Assembly: GCA_026129305.1 (NCBI GenBank)
Contig: JAHCII010000001.1
Location: 154,270 to 218,269 of the forward strand
Reading direction: 5' to 3'
Length of the DNA stretch: 64,000 bases
Origin: Anaerolineales bacterium
GTDB taxonomy: Bacteria > Chloroflexota > Anaerolineae > Anaerolineales > UBA11579
The notes under the pieces are model-generated. The model saw only the letters and a program-made list of their open reading frames with translations, made no database searches and had not been told where the DNA came from. The translations under genes were made by a program, and so were the position numbers. This document shows, piece after piece, positions 1-7,997 of this stretch. Numbering within the stretch: position 1 is the stretch's first letter; each line of letters starts with the position of its first letter.

Positions 1-1692
1 ATCTTCAACAAGCGGCCAGATGCGCTGCAAAAGGTCATTGAGTATTACGAACAACGCGCCCCGGTGGAGGAGGAGACCAAAGCCAACCCAATGGAAGGCA
101 TGACCCCCGAGGAACGCCTGCATTGGAGCATCTTGCACCGCCACAAAGACGGCGTGGAAGCCGCCATCGACGAAGTCATCGCCCGCAAGGAATTTCCCAA
201 CGACCATGAGGCCGCGGTACACCTGCTGAACAACACCTTGCTGCCGGGCATGAAAGAAGTCGGTGACAAGTTCGGCGCCGGCGAGCTGATCCTGCCGTTC
301 GTGCTGCAGTCCGCCGAAGTGATGAAGAAGACCGTCGCCCACCTGGAGAATTATCTGGAGAAGGTCGAGGGCATCAGCAAAGGCAAAGTGGTGCTGGCCA
401 CCGTCTACGGCGACGTGCACGACATCGGCAAGAATCTGGTCAAGACCATCCTGGTCAACAACGGCTACGAGGTTTTTGATCTGGGCAAGCAAGTACCGGC
501 CGAGACGATCATCAGCAAGGCCGAAGAGGTCAAGGCCACCGCTATCGGCCTCAGCGCCCTGCTGGTCAGCACCAGCAAGCAGATGCCGCTGATCGTCAAC
601 GAGTTGCAGCGCCGCGGACTGGACTACCCTGTGCTGATCGGCGGTGCGGCGATCAACCGCCGCTTCGGTTGGCGCATCCTCTACACCGAAGACCAAAAGC
701 CCTACCACTCCGGCGTCTTTTACTGTCAGGACGCCTTCGAGGGCCTGGAAACCATGGACCAGCTGATCGACGGCCCGCGCCGCGAGCTGCTTATGGAAGA
801 CATCTTCACCAAGGCGGCCCGCGAACTGACCCGCGAGTCTAAGCCCCGCCGTACGGCAGCGGTCGGCGGCCGCTCGGCGGTGAAGCCGGCCGAGAACATC
901 CCCACGCCGCCCAAATGGGGCGTACACCTGGTGCCGCAAATGCCGCTGGAGACTGTCTTCGAGTGCTTATACAAGAACGAACTCTTCCGCCTCTCCTGGG
1001 GCGCCAAAAACAAACAGGGCGACGAATGGAAACAGATCGAAGCCGAGTTTGAAGCCCGCCTGGCGCGCATGCAGAAGGAAGCCCGCCAAACCGGCTGGCT
1101 AAAACCGCAAGCCGTATATGGCTACTGGCCGGCCCAGGCGGAAGGCGACAGCCTGATCGTCTACGACCCGGCCAGCCTGGACGGGGGCAAACCGCGCCAG
1201 CTGACCCGCTTCGAATTTCCGCGCCAAGAGAGCGGCGACCTGCTCTGCCTGGCGGACTACTTCGCCCCGGTGGAAAGCGGGCGCATGGACATCGTCGCCT
1301 TCCAGGTCGTTACCGTGGGCCAGGAAGCCAGCGAACGCTTTGAGGCGCTGCAGGCGGCCAACGATTACACCGAAGGCTATTTCCTGCACGGTCTGGCCGT
1401 GCAAACCGCCGAGGCGACTGCGGAGTACCTGCACCGCCACATCCGCCGCGAACTGGGGCTGGACGCCAAGCGCGGCAAGCGCTACTCCTGGGGTTACCCA
1501 GCCATCCCGGAACTGGAAGACCACGCCAAAGTGTGGAGCCTGCTGCCCGCCGAAAAGGAACTGGGCGTGTCGCTCACCGAGTCTTATCAGCTGGTGCCAG
1601 AGCAATCCACGGCGGCCATCATCCTGCACCACCCCGAAGCCAAATACTACAGCGTGGGCGAAAGCCGCGTGGAACAATTGATGCGGGCATGA
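1..1692 (+). CDS. metH: Cobalamin-dependent methionine synthase, C-terminal part (5' end outside window)
   Basis: The frame is open from base 1, so the start lies upstream; 563 codons are visible. MetH moves the methyl group of 5-methyltetrahydrofolate to homocysteine through cobalamin in the cytoplasm. Visible residues ~35-115 form the helical cap. The B12-binding Rossmann domain follows, with the axial-ligand signature DVHDIGKN (His codon at 418-420). The rest is the AdoMet-dependent reactivation domain, ending with the motif RYSWGYPAIPELEDH (family pattern RxxxGY). The homocysteine- and folate-binding modules would lie upstream. The next gene starts inside the stop codon (ATGA), and a homocysteine methyltransferase/MTHFR fusion follows, so this is a methionine/one-carbon operon. 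Confidence 0.96.
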   Translation: MFNKRPDALQKVIEYYEQRAPVEEETKANPMEGMTPEERLHWSILHRHKDGVEAAIDEVIARKEFPNDHEAAVHLLNNTLLPGMKEVGDKFGAGELILPFVLQSAEVMKKTVAHLENYLEKVEGISKGKVVLATVYGDVHDIGKNLVKTILVNNGYEVFDLGKQVPAETIISKAEEVKATAIGLSALLVSTSKQMPLIVNELQRRGLDYPVLIGGAAINRRFGWRILYTEDQKPYHSGVFYCQDAFEGLETMDQLIDGPRRELLMEDIFTKAARELTRESKPRRTAAVGGRSAVKPAENIPTPPKWGVHLVPQMPLETVFECLYKNELFRLSWGAKNKQGDEWKQIEAEFEARLARMQKEARQTGWLKPQAVYGYWPAQAEGDSLIVYDPASLDGGKPRQLTRFEFPRQESGDLLCLADYFAPVESGRMDIVAFQVVTVGQEASERFEALQAANDYTEGYFLHGLAVQTAEATAEYLHRHIRRELGLDAKRGKRYSWGYPAIPELEDHAKVWSLLPAEKELGVSLTESYQLVPEQSTAAIILHHPEAKYYSVGESRVEQLMRA

Positions 1693-2249
1693 AAAACGAC
1701 CCTCTCGTAGGGGCGGGTTTGAAACCCGCCCCTGAATACATAGCCGCAAAAACCGCGCGCCGCAAATCATTGCGTTTGCCCGAATATGATTACAGCTCGC
1801 CGGGAGCCTATTTCTTCACTATCTGTACCTACAAAAGAGAATACTCCTTGGGACGCGTCCAGGAAGAGAAAGTGGTTCTAAGCCCGGCTGGCGAACAAGT
1901 TCAACAAGTTTGGGATGAATTGGCCCAGCATTATGCAAACATCCAGTTCGACGAATTTGTCATCATGCCAAATCACGTGCACGGCATTGTTTTGATTCTC
2001 GACAATTCGGAAGCCGTAGGGGCGGGTTTGAAACCCGCCCCTACTACAAAGCACGGATTGCCTGAAGTCGTCCGTGGTTTCAAAACATTCTCCGCCCGCA
2101 AGGCAAACGAAATCCGTGGCATGTCTGGTGCCGCCTTCTGGCAACGCGGCTATTACGAGCACGTCATCCGCAATGAAGATGACCTCTACCAACATCAAGA
2201 ATACATCCTTAGCAATCCCCTTAAATGGGCTTTGGACGAATATCACTAA
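1689..2249 (+). CDS. REP-associated tyrosine transposase (RAYT, Y1 HUH family)
   Basis: A 186-residue single-strand DNA transposase-like protein. The HUH metal-binding motif is NHVHG (His96, His98). The probable catalytic tyrosine is in GYYEHVIRNEDD (Tyr155 or Tyr156), and the C-terminal EYILSNPLKW is typical of RAYTs. The start is the ATG at 1689, overlapping the metH stop by four bases. The stop TAA shares its last base with the ATG of the next gene. Two copies of a perfect palindrome lie inside the reading frame, both translated as VGAGLKPAP: one at residues 7-15 near the N-terminus and one at ~110-118, after the HUH motif. RAYTs normally act on REP palindromes. Whether this protein tolerates the internal insertion and is active cannot be told from sequence. 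Confidence 0.9.
   Translation: MKNDPLVGAGLKPAPEYIAAKTARRKSLRLPEYDYSSPGAYFFTICTYKREYSLGRVQEEKVVLSPAGEQVQQVWDELAQHYANIQFDEFVIMPNHVHGIVLILDNSEAVGAGLKPAPTTKHGLPEVVRGFKTFSARKANEIRGMSGAAFWQRGYYEHVIRNEDDLYQHQEYILSNPLKWALDEYH
1709..1733 (+). repeat. REP-like palindrome, copy 1
   Basis: Two 12-base arms (AGGGGCGGGTTT and its complement) are perfectly paired around a single G at 1721. The repeat lies inside the RAYT reading frame near its start and is read as VGAGLKPAP. It matches copy 2 at 2016-2044 over its whole length. Confidence 0.9.
2016..2044 (+). repeat. REP-like palindrome, copy 2
   Basis: Two perfect 14-base arms (GTAGGGGCGGGTTT and its complement) surround a single G at 2030. The repeat lies within the RAYT reading frame, in phase, and encodes the same VGAGLKPAP peptide as copy 1. 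Confidence 0.9.
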
Positions 2250-4093
2250 TGGCAAAAATAGATTTTCTCGACACTTTGCAACAATCCACCCTGCTCGCCG
2301 ACGGAGCGATGGGTACCGTGCTGCACGAGCAGGGCGTGGATTTCACGCGCTGCTTTGACGAACTCAATCTCTCCCAGCCTGAACTGGTGCAGCAGATCCA
2401 TGCCACCTATCTGGCGGCCGGCGCCCAGATCATCATGAGCAACACCTTCGGCAGCAACCGCTTCCGCCTGGTGGAGCACGGCCTGCAAGACAAGGCCGCC
2501 GAGATCAGCCAGGCGGGCGTTCAATTAGCCCGCCAAGCTGTGGCTGCTTCCGGCAAAGACGCCCTGGTGGCAGCCGATGTCGGCCCGCTGGGCGTGCGCC
2601 TGGCGCCCTTTGGCCGCGTGGATCCGGACGAGGCCCGCGCCGCCTTCGAGGAACAGCTGGGCGGCTTATTGGCTGGCAAACCAGACCTGATCATCATCGA
2701 GACGATGACCGACCTGCATGAGGCGCGTGAAGCGTTGAAAGCCTCCCAGGCGCTCAGCGATCTGCCCGTGGTGGTCTCGATGACCTTCACCCGCGACGAC
2801 CGAACTCTATTGGGCGACACGCCAGCCAAAGTCGCTCGGAAGCTGCATGAGGCTGGTGCCGATCTGATCGGTATCAACTGTTCCGGCGGGCCGGCCCAGC
2901 TGTTGCGCATCCTTAAACAGATGCGCGCCGCCGTGCCGGATGCGCAGTTCTCCGTGATGCCCAATGCGGGCTGGCCGGAGCAAGCCGGCGGACGCATCCG
3001 CTACCCCGCTGGGCCGGACTATTTCGGCCAGTACGCGGTGGCCTTCCGCCAGGCGGGCGCGGCCCTCATTGGCGGCTGCTGCGGCACCACCCCAGAACAT
3101 ATCCAAGCCATGCGCGATGCGTTGGACAACCCGGGCGCCATCAGTGCTCTGGCCAACGGGCAGATCAGCGTGGTCGAGCCGCGTGAACCGCTGGCCGGGC
3201 CGGACAAAGGCTCGCAGCTGGCGGAGAAGATCGCCGCGGGCAAGTTTGTCTCCGCAGTGGAAATGGACCCGCCGCGCGGGCTGTCCACCTACAAACTGCA
3301 AGCCGGGGCGGACCTGCTGGCCGAATCCGGCGTGGACGTGATCAACGTGGCCGACAGCCCCATGGCGCGTATGCGCATGAGCCCTTGGGCGGTCTGCGAC
3401 CTGATCCAGCGTCATGTGGGCGTGGAGACCACACTGCACTTCCCCACCCGCGGCCGCAACCTGCTGCGCGTGCAGGGCGACCTGCTGGCGGCCCATGCGC
3501 TGGGCGTGCGCAATGTCTTTGTGGTCATGGGCGACCCGACCTCGATTGGCGATTACCCCGACGCGATGGACAACTACGACCTGGCCCCCACGGGTCTGAT
3601 CAAGCTGATCAAGCAGCAGTTCAACACAGGGCGCGACCACGCTGGGGCCGAAATCGGCCAGCCCACCGCCTTCCATGTCGGTGCGGCACTTAACCTGGCC
3701 CCGCCGGACGCAGAGCGTGAGGCCAAGCTGTTAGCGCGCAAACTGCGCAATGGGGCTGATTTCTTCCTCACACAGCCGGTCTACGACCCGGCCCAAGCGC
3801 GCCAGTTTTTGGAGCAGCACGCCGAAAACCTGGAAAAGCCGCTGCTGGTCGGCATCCTGCCGTTGTTCGGCGTGCGCCATGCCAACTTTCTGCACAACGA
3901 AGTCCCCGGCATCATCATCCCGGCTGAGATCCGCCAGCGTATGGAAGCCGCCGGCAACCAGGGCCCGCAAGAGGGCGTGCGGATTGCCATCGAGCTCATC
4001 GAGCAGATCCGGGCCTGGGGCGCCGGCGTCTACTTGATGCCCGCTTTCAACCGTTTTGACCTGGCAGCTCAGATCTTAGAGTCGATCAGTTAA
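2249..4093 (+). CDS. Bifunctional homocysteine S-methyltransferase / 5,10-methylenetetrahydrofolate reductase
   Basis: A 614-residue fusion. Residues ~10-310 are the zinc-dependent homocysteine methyltransferase barrel; the three zinc cysteines are visible in GINCSGG (Cys211) and GGCCGTT (Cys277, Cys278). Residues ~333-614 are the flavin MTHFR barrel (FVSAVEMDPPRG, VFVVMGDP, FFLTQPVYD). The C-terminal half makes 5-methyl-THF, the substrate of the upstream metH; the N-terminal half methylates homocysteine from another donor. The start chosen is ATG 2249, sharing one base with the RAYT stop; an in-frame ATG at 2225 would run further into the RAYT gene and adds nothing conserved. Naming varies for this fusion, so no symbol is given. 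Confidence 0.93.
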   Translation: MAKIDFLDTLQQSTLLADGAMGTVLHEQGVDFTRCFDELNLSQPELVQQIHATYLAAGAQIIMSNTFGSNRFRLVEHGLQDKAAEISQAGVQLARQAVAASGKDALVAADVGPLGVRLAPFGRVDPDEARAAFEEQLGGLLAGKPDLIIIETMTDLHEAREALKASQALSDLPVVVSMTFTRDDRTLLGDTPAKVARKLHEAGADLIGINCSGGPAQLLRILKQMRAAVPDAQFSVMPNAGWPEQAGGRIRYPAGPDYFGQYAVAFRQAGAALIGGCCGTTPEHIQAMRDALDNPGAISALANGQISVVEPREPLAGPDKGSQLAEKIAAGKFVSAVEMDPPRGLSTYKLQAGADLLAESGVDVINVADSPMARMRMSPWAVCDLIQRHVGVETTLHFPTRGRNLLRVQGDLLAAHALGVRNVFVVMGDPTSIGDYPDAMDNYDLAPTGLIKLIKQQFNTGRDHAGAEIGQPTAFHVGAALNLAPPDAEREAKLLARKLRNGADFFLTQPVYDPAQARQFLEQHAENLEKPLLVGILPLFGVRHANFLHNEVPGIIIPAEIRQRMEAAGNQGPQEGVRIAIELIEQIRAWGAGVYLMPAFNRFDLAAQILESIS

Positions 4094-4101
4094 GGAGAAA
4101 C

Positions 4102-5049
4102 ATGGAAACTCGCCGCTTGGGCCGTTCGGGCCTTAAAGTCAGTGAACTTTCTTTCGGTGCCTGGGTGACCTTCGGCTCGCAGATCGAAGACAAGACTGCC
4201 GACACCCTGATCCATTACGCCTACGAGCAGGGCGTTAACTTTTTTGACAATGCCGATGTGTACGCCAAAGGCGAGGCCGAGAGGACCATGGCCAAGGCCA
4301 TCCGCGGCCTGCCGCGTGAGGCGCTGGTCATCTCCAGCAAGGTCTTCTGGCCGACCATGCCCGGCCCCAACGGTCGCGGTCTCTCGCGCAAGCACATCAC
4401 CGAATCGATCCATGCCTCGCTCAAGCGGCTGGAGACGGACTACGTCGACCTGTATTTCTGCCATCGCTTCGACCCCGAAACGCCGGTGGAGGAAGTGGTC
4501 TTTACCATGAACACGCTGATCCAACAGGGCAAGCTGCTCTATTGGGGCACCTCGGAGTGGAGCGGCGCGCAGATCAGCGAAGCACACGGTATTGCCCGGC
4601 AGTATGGGCTGATTCCGCCCAGCATGGAGCAACCGCAGTACCACATGCTGCACCGTCACCAGGTGGAAAAGGACCTGGCGCCGGTCTGCGAGAGCCTCGG
4701 CATCGGCCTGACCACTTTCAGCCCGCTGGCCTCGGGCGTGCTCTCAGGCAAGTACAACCAGGGCATCCCCGCCGGCAGCCGCGCCACTCTGGAGGGCATG
4801 GGCTGGGTCACTGACCGCCTGCAGCAGGGCGGCGTCGAGAAGCTCAAGCAACTGAATGAAGTGGCTGGTGATCTGGGCATCAGCATGGCCCAACTGGCCA
4901 TCGCCTGGATTCTGCGGCGCAAAGAGGTCAGCAGCGTGATCACTGGCGCCACCAAGTTGGAGCAGCTGCAAGACAACCTCAAGGCGGCCGAAGCGGTCAG
5001 CAAGCTGGACGATAGCGTGCTGGAACGTATTGACACGATCCTGGGTTAG
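4102..5049 (+). CDS. Aldo/keto reductase (voltage-gated K+ channel beta-subunit-like family)
   Basis: A 315-residue NADPH-dependent oxidoreductase with a TIM-barrel fold. The catalytic tetrad is complete: Asp49 and Tyr54 in FFDNADVY, Lys80 in VISSK and His121 in YFCHRFDP. The SPLASGVLSGKY segment and C-terminal cofactor region (VITGATKLEQLQDN) are typical of the AKR6/YghZ group. A good Shine-Dalgarno AAGGAG lies 8 bases after the previous stop, so it is probably the last gene of the met operon. The natural substrate is unknown; detoxification of small aldehydes is a generic possibility. It converges on the next gene with a four-base gap. Confidence 0.9.
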   Translation: METRRLGRSGLKVSELSFGAWVTFGSQIEDKTADTLIHYAYEQGVNFFDNADVYAKGEAERTMAKAIRGLPREALVISSKVFWPTMPGPNGRGLSRKHITESIHASLKRLETDYVDLYFCHRFDPETPVEEVVFTMNTLIQQGKLLYWGTSEWSGAQISEAHGIARQYGLIPPSMEQPQYHMLHRHQVEKDLAPVCESLGIGLTTFSPLASGVLSGKYNQGIPAGSRATLEGMGWVTDRLQQGGVEKLKQLNEVAGDLGISMAQLAIAWILRRKEVSSVITGATKLEQLQDNLKAAEAVSKLDDSVLERIDTILG

Positions 5050-5053
5050 CGGG

Positions 5054-5407
5054 TTACTTTTTTCTAGCCTTTTTGATTTTCGCCTTGGGTGGCTGCCCTT
5101 CCAAAATAGCCATGCGCCTGGCCAGTTCAGTCAGACGCACATCCATCTCGCGTTGGCGGCTGTACAAGCCCAGCCAAAGAAAGGCCAGCCCACTGAGGCC
5201 CAGATACATCACCAAGTCTGTGCCGCGGCCCACACCTAGGAAATGAGCCAGCTCGGTGGCCCAATCAGGCTTGGCCACCAAGACCACCGCTGCTAGCGCC
5301 AGCCCAGTCAGCAGCACTCGATCCCACAATCGGGTTCGCAGGCGATTGAAATAGAAGAACAACCCAGTCAGCGCGGAAAATATCAATAAGAATTGAATTG
5401 GGGTCAT
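5054..5407 (-). CDS. DUF2304 small membrane protein
   Basis: 117 residues with about three hydrophobic helices, followed by a basic C-terminal tail. The layout (TM helices, then a short REMDVRLTELARRMAILE amphipathic region) matches DUF2304 proteins. These are almost always encoded beside a GT2 polyprenyl-phosphate glycosyltransferase, as here: the start overlaps the stop of the GT2 gene by four bases (ATGA). The role is probably to accompany that enzyme at the membrane; biochemical function is not established for the family. Confidence 0.8.
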   Translation of the reverse strand: MTPIQFLLIFSALTGLFFYFNRLRTRLWDRVLLTGLALAAVVLVAKPDWATELAHFLGVGRGTDLVMYLGLSGLAFLWLGLYSRQREMDVRLTELARRMAILEGQPPKAKIKKARKK

Positions 5408-6105
5408 CGCAATATCCGTTTGATCAGCAAGTCCACAAATACATCAAAAGCATGCCAGAAACGCTGTCCTTTGTGCAACGAATACTCAGTATAGTGAATA
5501 CGCGTGGGCCGTTCCACAAAACGTAGTTGCTGGGTGTGGATCTGTTGCAGAATCTCGGTAGCATGGGCAAAGCCGTTCTCGCGCAGCATGATCTTTTCGG
5601 CGGCGCGGCGGGTGAGCGCACGCGCGCCATTATGCGCATCGCTCAACCACAGCCCTGTCATCAGCCAGTTGACGAAGATGGCACCCTTCAGTAGCACTCG
5701 GCGGGAAGGCGGCACCGCCTGCAGGTCGGCTTCTCGCAGAAAGCGCGAGCCCAAAACCACATCAGCTTCGCCATTCAATAAGGGTTCCAGCATTCCGGGA
5801 ATATCCTCCAAGCTATGCTGGCCATCCGCATCAAAGTGCACGATGTAGTCGGCGCCAGCCTGCAGTGCGTAGCTCATCCCGGTTTGCAGTGCAGCCCCTT
5901 GGCCTAGGTTAAAAGGATGGCGCAGGCGGTGCACCAGCAAACTGGCCAACTGTTCCCAGGTGTTGTCACGCGAGCCATCATCCACGACCACTATGGAATA
6001 ACCGGTGGATAATAATGGTTTAAGGCTAGCGCGCAGCACACGACCTTCGTTGTAGGCCGGAATAGTCACGAAGACTTTGGGCAAGGGGACTAAAATTTTG
6101 GGCAC
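5404..6105 (-). CDS. GT2 family glycosyltransferase (polyprenyl-phosphate sugar synthase type)
   Basis: 233 residues, no membrane helices. It has the GT-A fold markers IPAYNEG near the N-terminus, VVVDDGSRDNT, and the DxD-like HFDADGQH. The C-terminal part (YSLHKGQRFWHAFDVFVDLL) resembles dolichyl/undecaprenyl-phosphate mannose or glucose synthases. It probably charges a lipid phosphate with one sugar for the GT39-like membrane enzyme encoded five bases upstream. The start is GTG at 6105, the only reasonable start before IPAYNEG. Confidence 0.85.
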   Translation of the reverse strand: MPKILVPLPKVFVTIPAYNEGRVLRASLKPLLSTGYSIVVVDDGSRDNTWEQLASLLVHRLRHPFNLGQGAALQTGMSYALQAGADYIVHFDADGQHSLEDIPGMLEPLLNGEADVVLGSRFLREADLQAVPPSRRVLLKGAIFVNWLMTGLWLSDAHNGARALTRRAAEKIMLRENGFAHATEILQQIHTQQLRFVERPTRIHYTEYSLHKGQRFWHAFDVFVDLLIKRILR

Positions 6106-6110
6106 GCGTC

Positions 6111-7913
6111 TCAGCGAGGAGGAATTCGAATAAGGGAGTAGTGCGCTTCAGTAAATATGATTTTGTAGGTATCCCCCTCCAACATGGACTGGATTTCTTG
6201 CTGTATCCGCTCATCGGCATCAGGCAGAGGCACCAACATCAAGGTAACCTCTGGGTGGCGCAGTAAGGATTCTTGATAGGAATCATAATCCACGAAAAGT
6301 TCGTTGATCCAAGTGCCTTCCAAACCCGGCAACCAATCGGTAGGATAATTGGTCAACATCGGCTGTGGGCCATCCTGCCAAAAGAAGCTGTATAACCTTC
6401 GGTTTAGCTCGGGTTCATAAATCTGCTTTTGCAAAGCGACCTGACGTTCAATCAAGCTCTGCCCATGGTAGCGCAAACTGACTAGCCCTAACACTAGGCT
6501 TGCGAGCAAAAGTATGGCATACAAAGGTGCATACAACGGACGGGTTTTTCGACGGAGGCCTGCAATGTTCTCGAGCCAACCTTCCAAAGCCTTGCCACTA
6601 ACCACGGCCAGCGGGGGTAAAGCCACAGCCAAGTTGCGGACTTCATAGCCAAGGAAAAACGCCCAAAGAATAGAAAAGGGCAGCACTAACATCACCAGCA
6701 AATGCTGCATCGGCTTTCTAAGTACAGGTAGCGAAAGAATGGCAAAACCATATAGGTACACAAAGGGGCCAACTAAAGCCATGGCTGACATAAACCGTTC
6801 TGCCATGGTCATATCACCGTAGATGTCGCTAATCACGTATTGAATATTGGACTCGTTTCCACCATACCAAATACGGTATTGCATATAGGCATACCAAGGG
6901 AACACCAACACAAGAATAGCCAGAATGTGCCAGCCTAGTAACTTCAGCGTCTCTTTCCACGCGAAGTCCTTACGCTGGCGCAGGATCCAGAGGAAGGCCA
7001 ACAGGGGGTACAAAGCCACAATATAAAGCCCAGTTTGTTTGGTCACGGCAGCAGATGCTGTCGCCAAACTCCCTAACAGGAGTGTCGTACGAAGTTCTCC
7101 AGCATTCTTGGCTTCCTCCGCCACCAGCAAGCTATAGATTGCCATCAGGCTAAAGCAGGCTACTGGAATATCCACATAGCCGTCTGCAATGTATTTGCTA
7201 AACAAATAGCCGATCATGTAGACAACCAACGCACTGGAAAACATGTAGCCAAAGGACTTTTTGCGCAATCCCAAGTCAAAGAACATCAAGCCAATAGCCA
7301 GAAGAAACAAAGGCATGATGCTTTTGCCAAAGAACTTCACTGCGACCGTGCCGATGAACTTATAGCCAATCGAATACGTGATTGGGATGAGTTGCGGGTA
7401 TTCCCAAGTGTCTCCAGGGAAACGGTTTTCTGCCCACTTCTCCGCCCAGCGATCCCAAGAGGCCCAAGCATCCCAAGTTTGAAATACGGTATCAAAATTG
7501 GCTATCCAAACCCAGACCACCCAAGTCAACGCAGTGACTGCCAGCAGGCCAAAGAAAACATAGAATACAGAAGGCCAAAAATCTTTTTGTAACCTGCTAC
7601 TCAACGAACGTATGCCATCTGTAGCAGCGGCTTTGATTCTCGTTTCGAAATTGCCCCAGCGAACTGACAACTGATCCCGGTAGAGCCAAACCAAAAGCGC
7701 CACTTGCAATGCAAACAAGACCAACACTACAGAACGCAGGTAAATGCCCAATGCAACCAATACCAATACAGCAGTGTGGTTGGCCAGTAAACTGAGCATA
7801 AAAATGTAGACTGCCTGCTGAATGGGAGTGCGCCTGCCAGGAAAAAGCCGGATAAACAACAAACCCGGCAAAGCAACTACTTGGAAAACAGAAAGTACGC
7901 CTAGAAACAACAT
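6111..7913 (-). CDS. GT39-like polytopic membrane glycosyltransferase
   Basis: 600 residues with about a dozen hydrophobic helices and a soluble C-terminal part of ~130 residues. The first large extracytoplasmic loop carries WDAWASWDRWAEKWAENR, with the acidic residues expected in a GT-C catalytic loop. GT-C enzymes use lipid-phosphate sugars, which fits the GT2/DUF2304 pair encoded directly downstream. The exact acceptor (protein, lipid or polymer) cannot be seen. It is the first gene of a three-gene minus-strand unit behind a strong hairpin. Confidence 0.75.
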   Translation of the reverse strand: MLFLGVLSVFQVVALPGLLFIRLFPGRRTPIQQAVYIFMLSLLANHTAVLVLVALGIYLRSVVLVLFALQVALLVWLYRDQLSVRWGNFETRIKAAATDGIRSLSSRLQKDFWPSVFYVFFGLLAVTALTWVVWVWIANFDTVFQTWDAWASWDRWAEKWAENRFPGDTWEYPQLIPITYSIGYKFIGTVAVKFFGKSIMPLFLLAIGLMFFDLGLRKKSFGYMFSSALVVYMIGYLFSKYIADGYVDIPVACFSLMAIYSLLVAEEAKNAGELRTTLLLGSLATASAAVTKQTGLYIVALYPLLAFLWILRQRKDFAWKETLKLLGWHILAILVLVFPWYAYMQYRIWYGGNESNIQYVISDIYGDMTMAERFMSAMALVGPFVYLYGFAILSLPVLRKPMQHLLVMLVLPFSILWAFFLGYEVRNLAVALPPLAVVSGKALEGWLENIAGLRRKTRPLYAPLYAILLLASLVLGLVSLRYHGQSLIERQVALQKQIYEPELNRRLYSFFWQDGPQPMLTNYPTDWLPGLEGTWINELFVDYDSYQESLLRHPEVTLMLVPLPDADERIQQEIQSMLEGDTYKIIFTEAHYSLIRIPPR

Positions 7914-7946
7914 GTTTGGTTAGTTTACCCGCTTATTGAGGATGCA

Positions 7947-7989
7947 GATCAAGCCCGAGCTGTGGGGAGCACACAGCTCAGGCTTGATC
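7947..7989 (-). terminator. Strong stem-loop between pheT and the GT39-like gene
   Basis: Two 18-base arms (7947-7964 and 7972-7989) surround a seven-base loop. The single mismatch becomes a G-U pair only in minus-strand RNA, which favours a role in the pheT transcript. There is no U-run after the stem, so it may be a terminator aided by other factors, or a 3'-end protecting structure. Confidence 0.55.
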
Positions 7990-7997
7990 TGAAAGCC

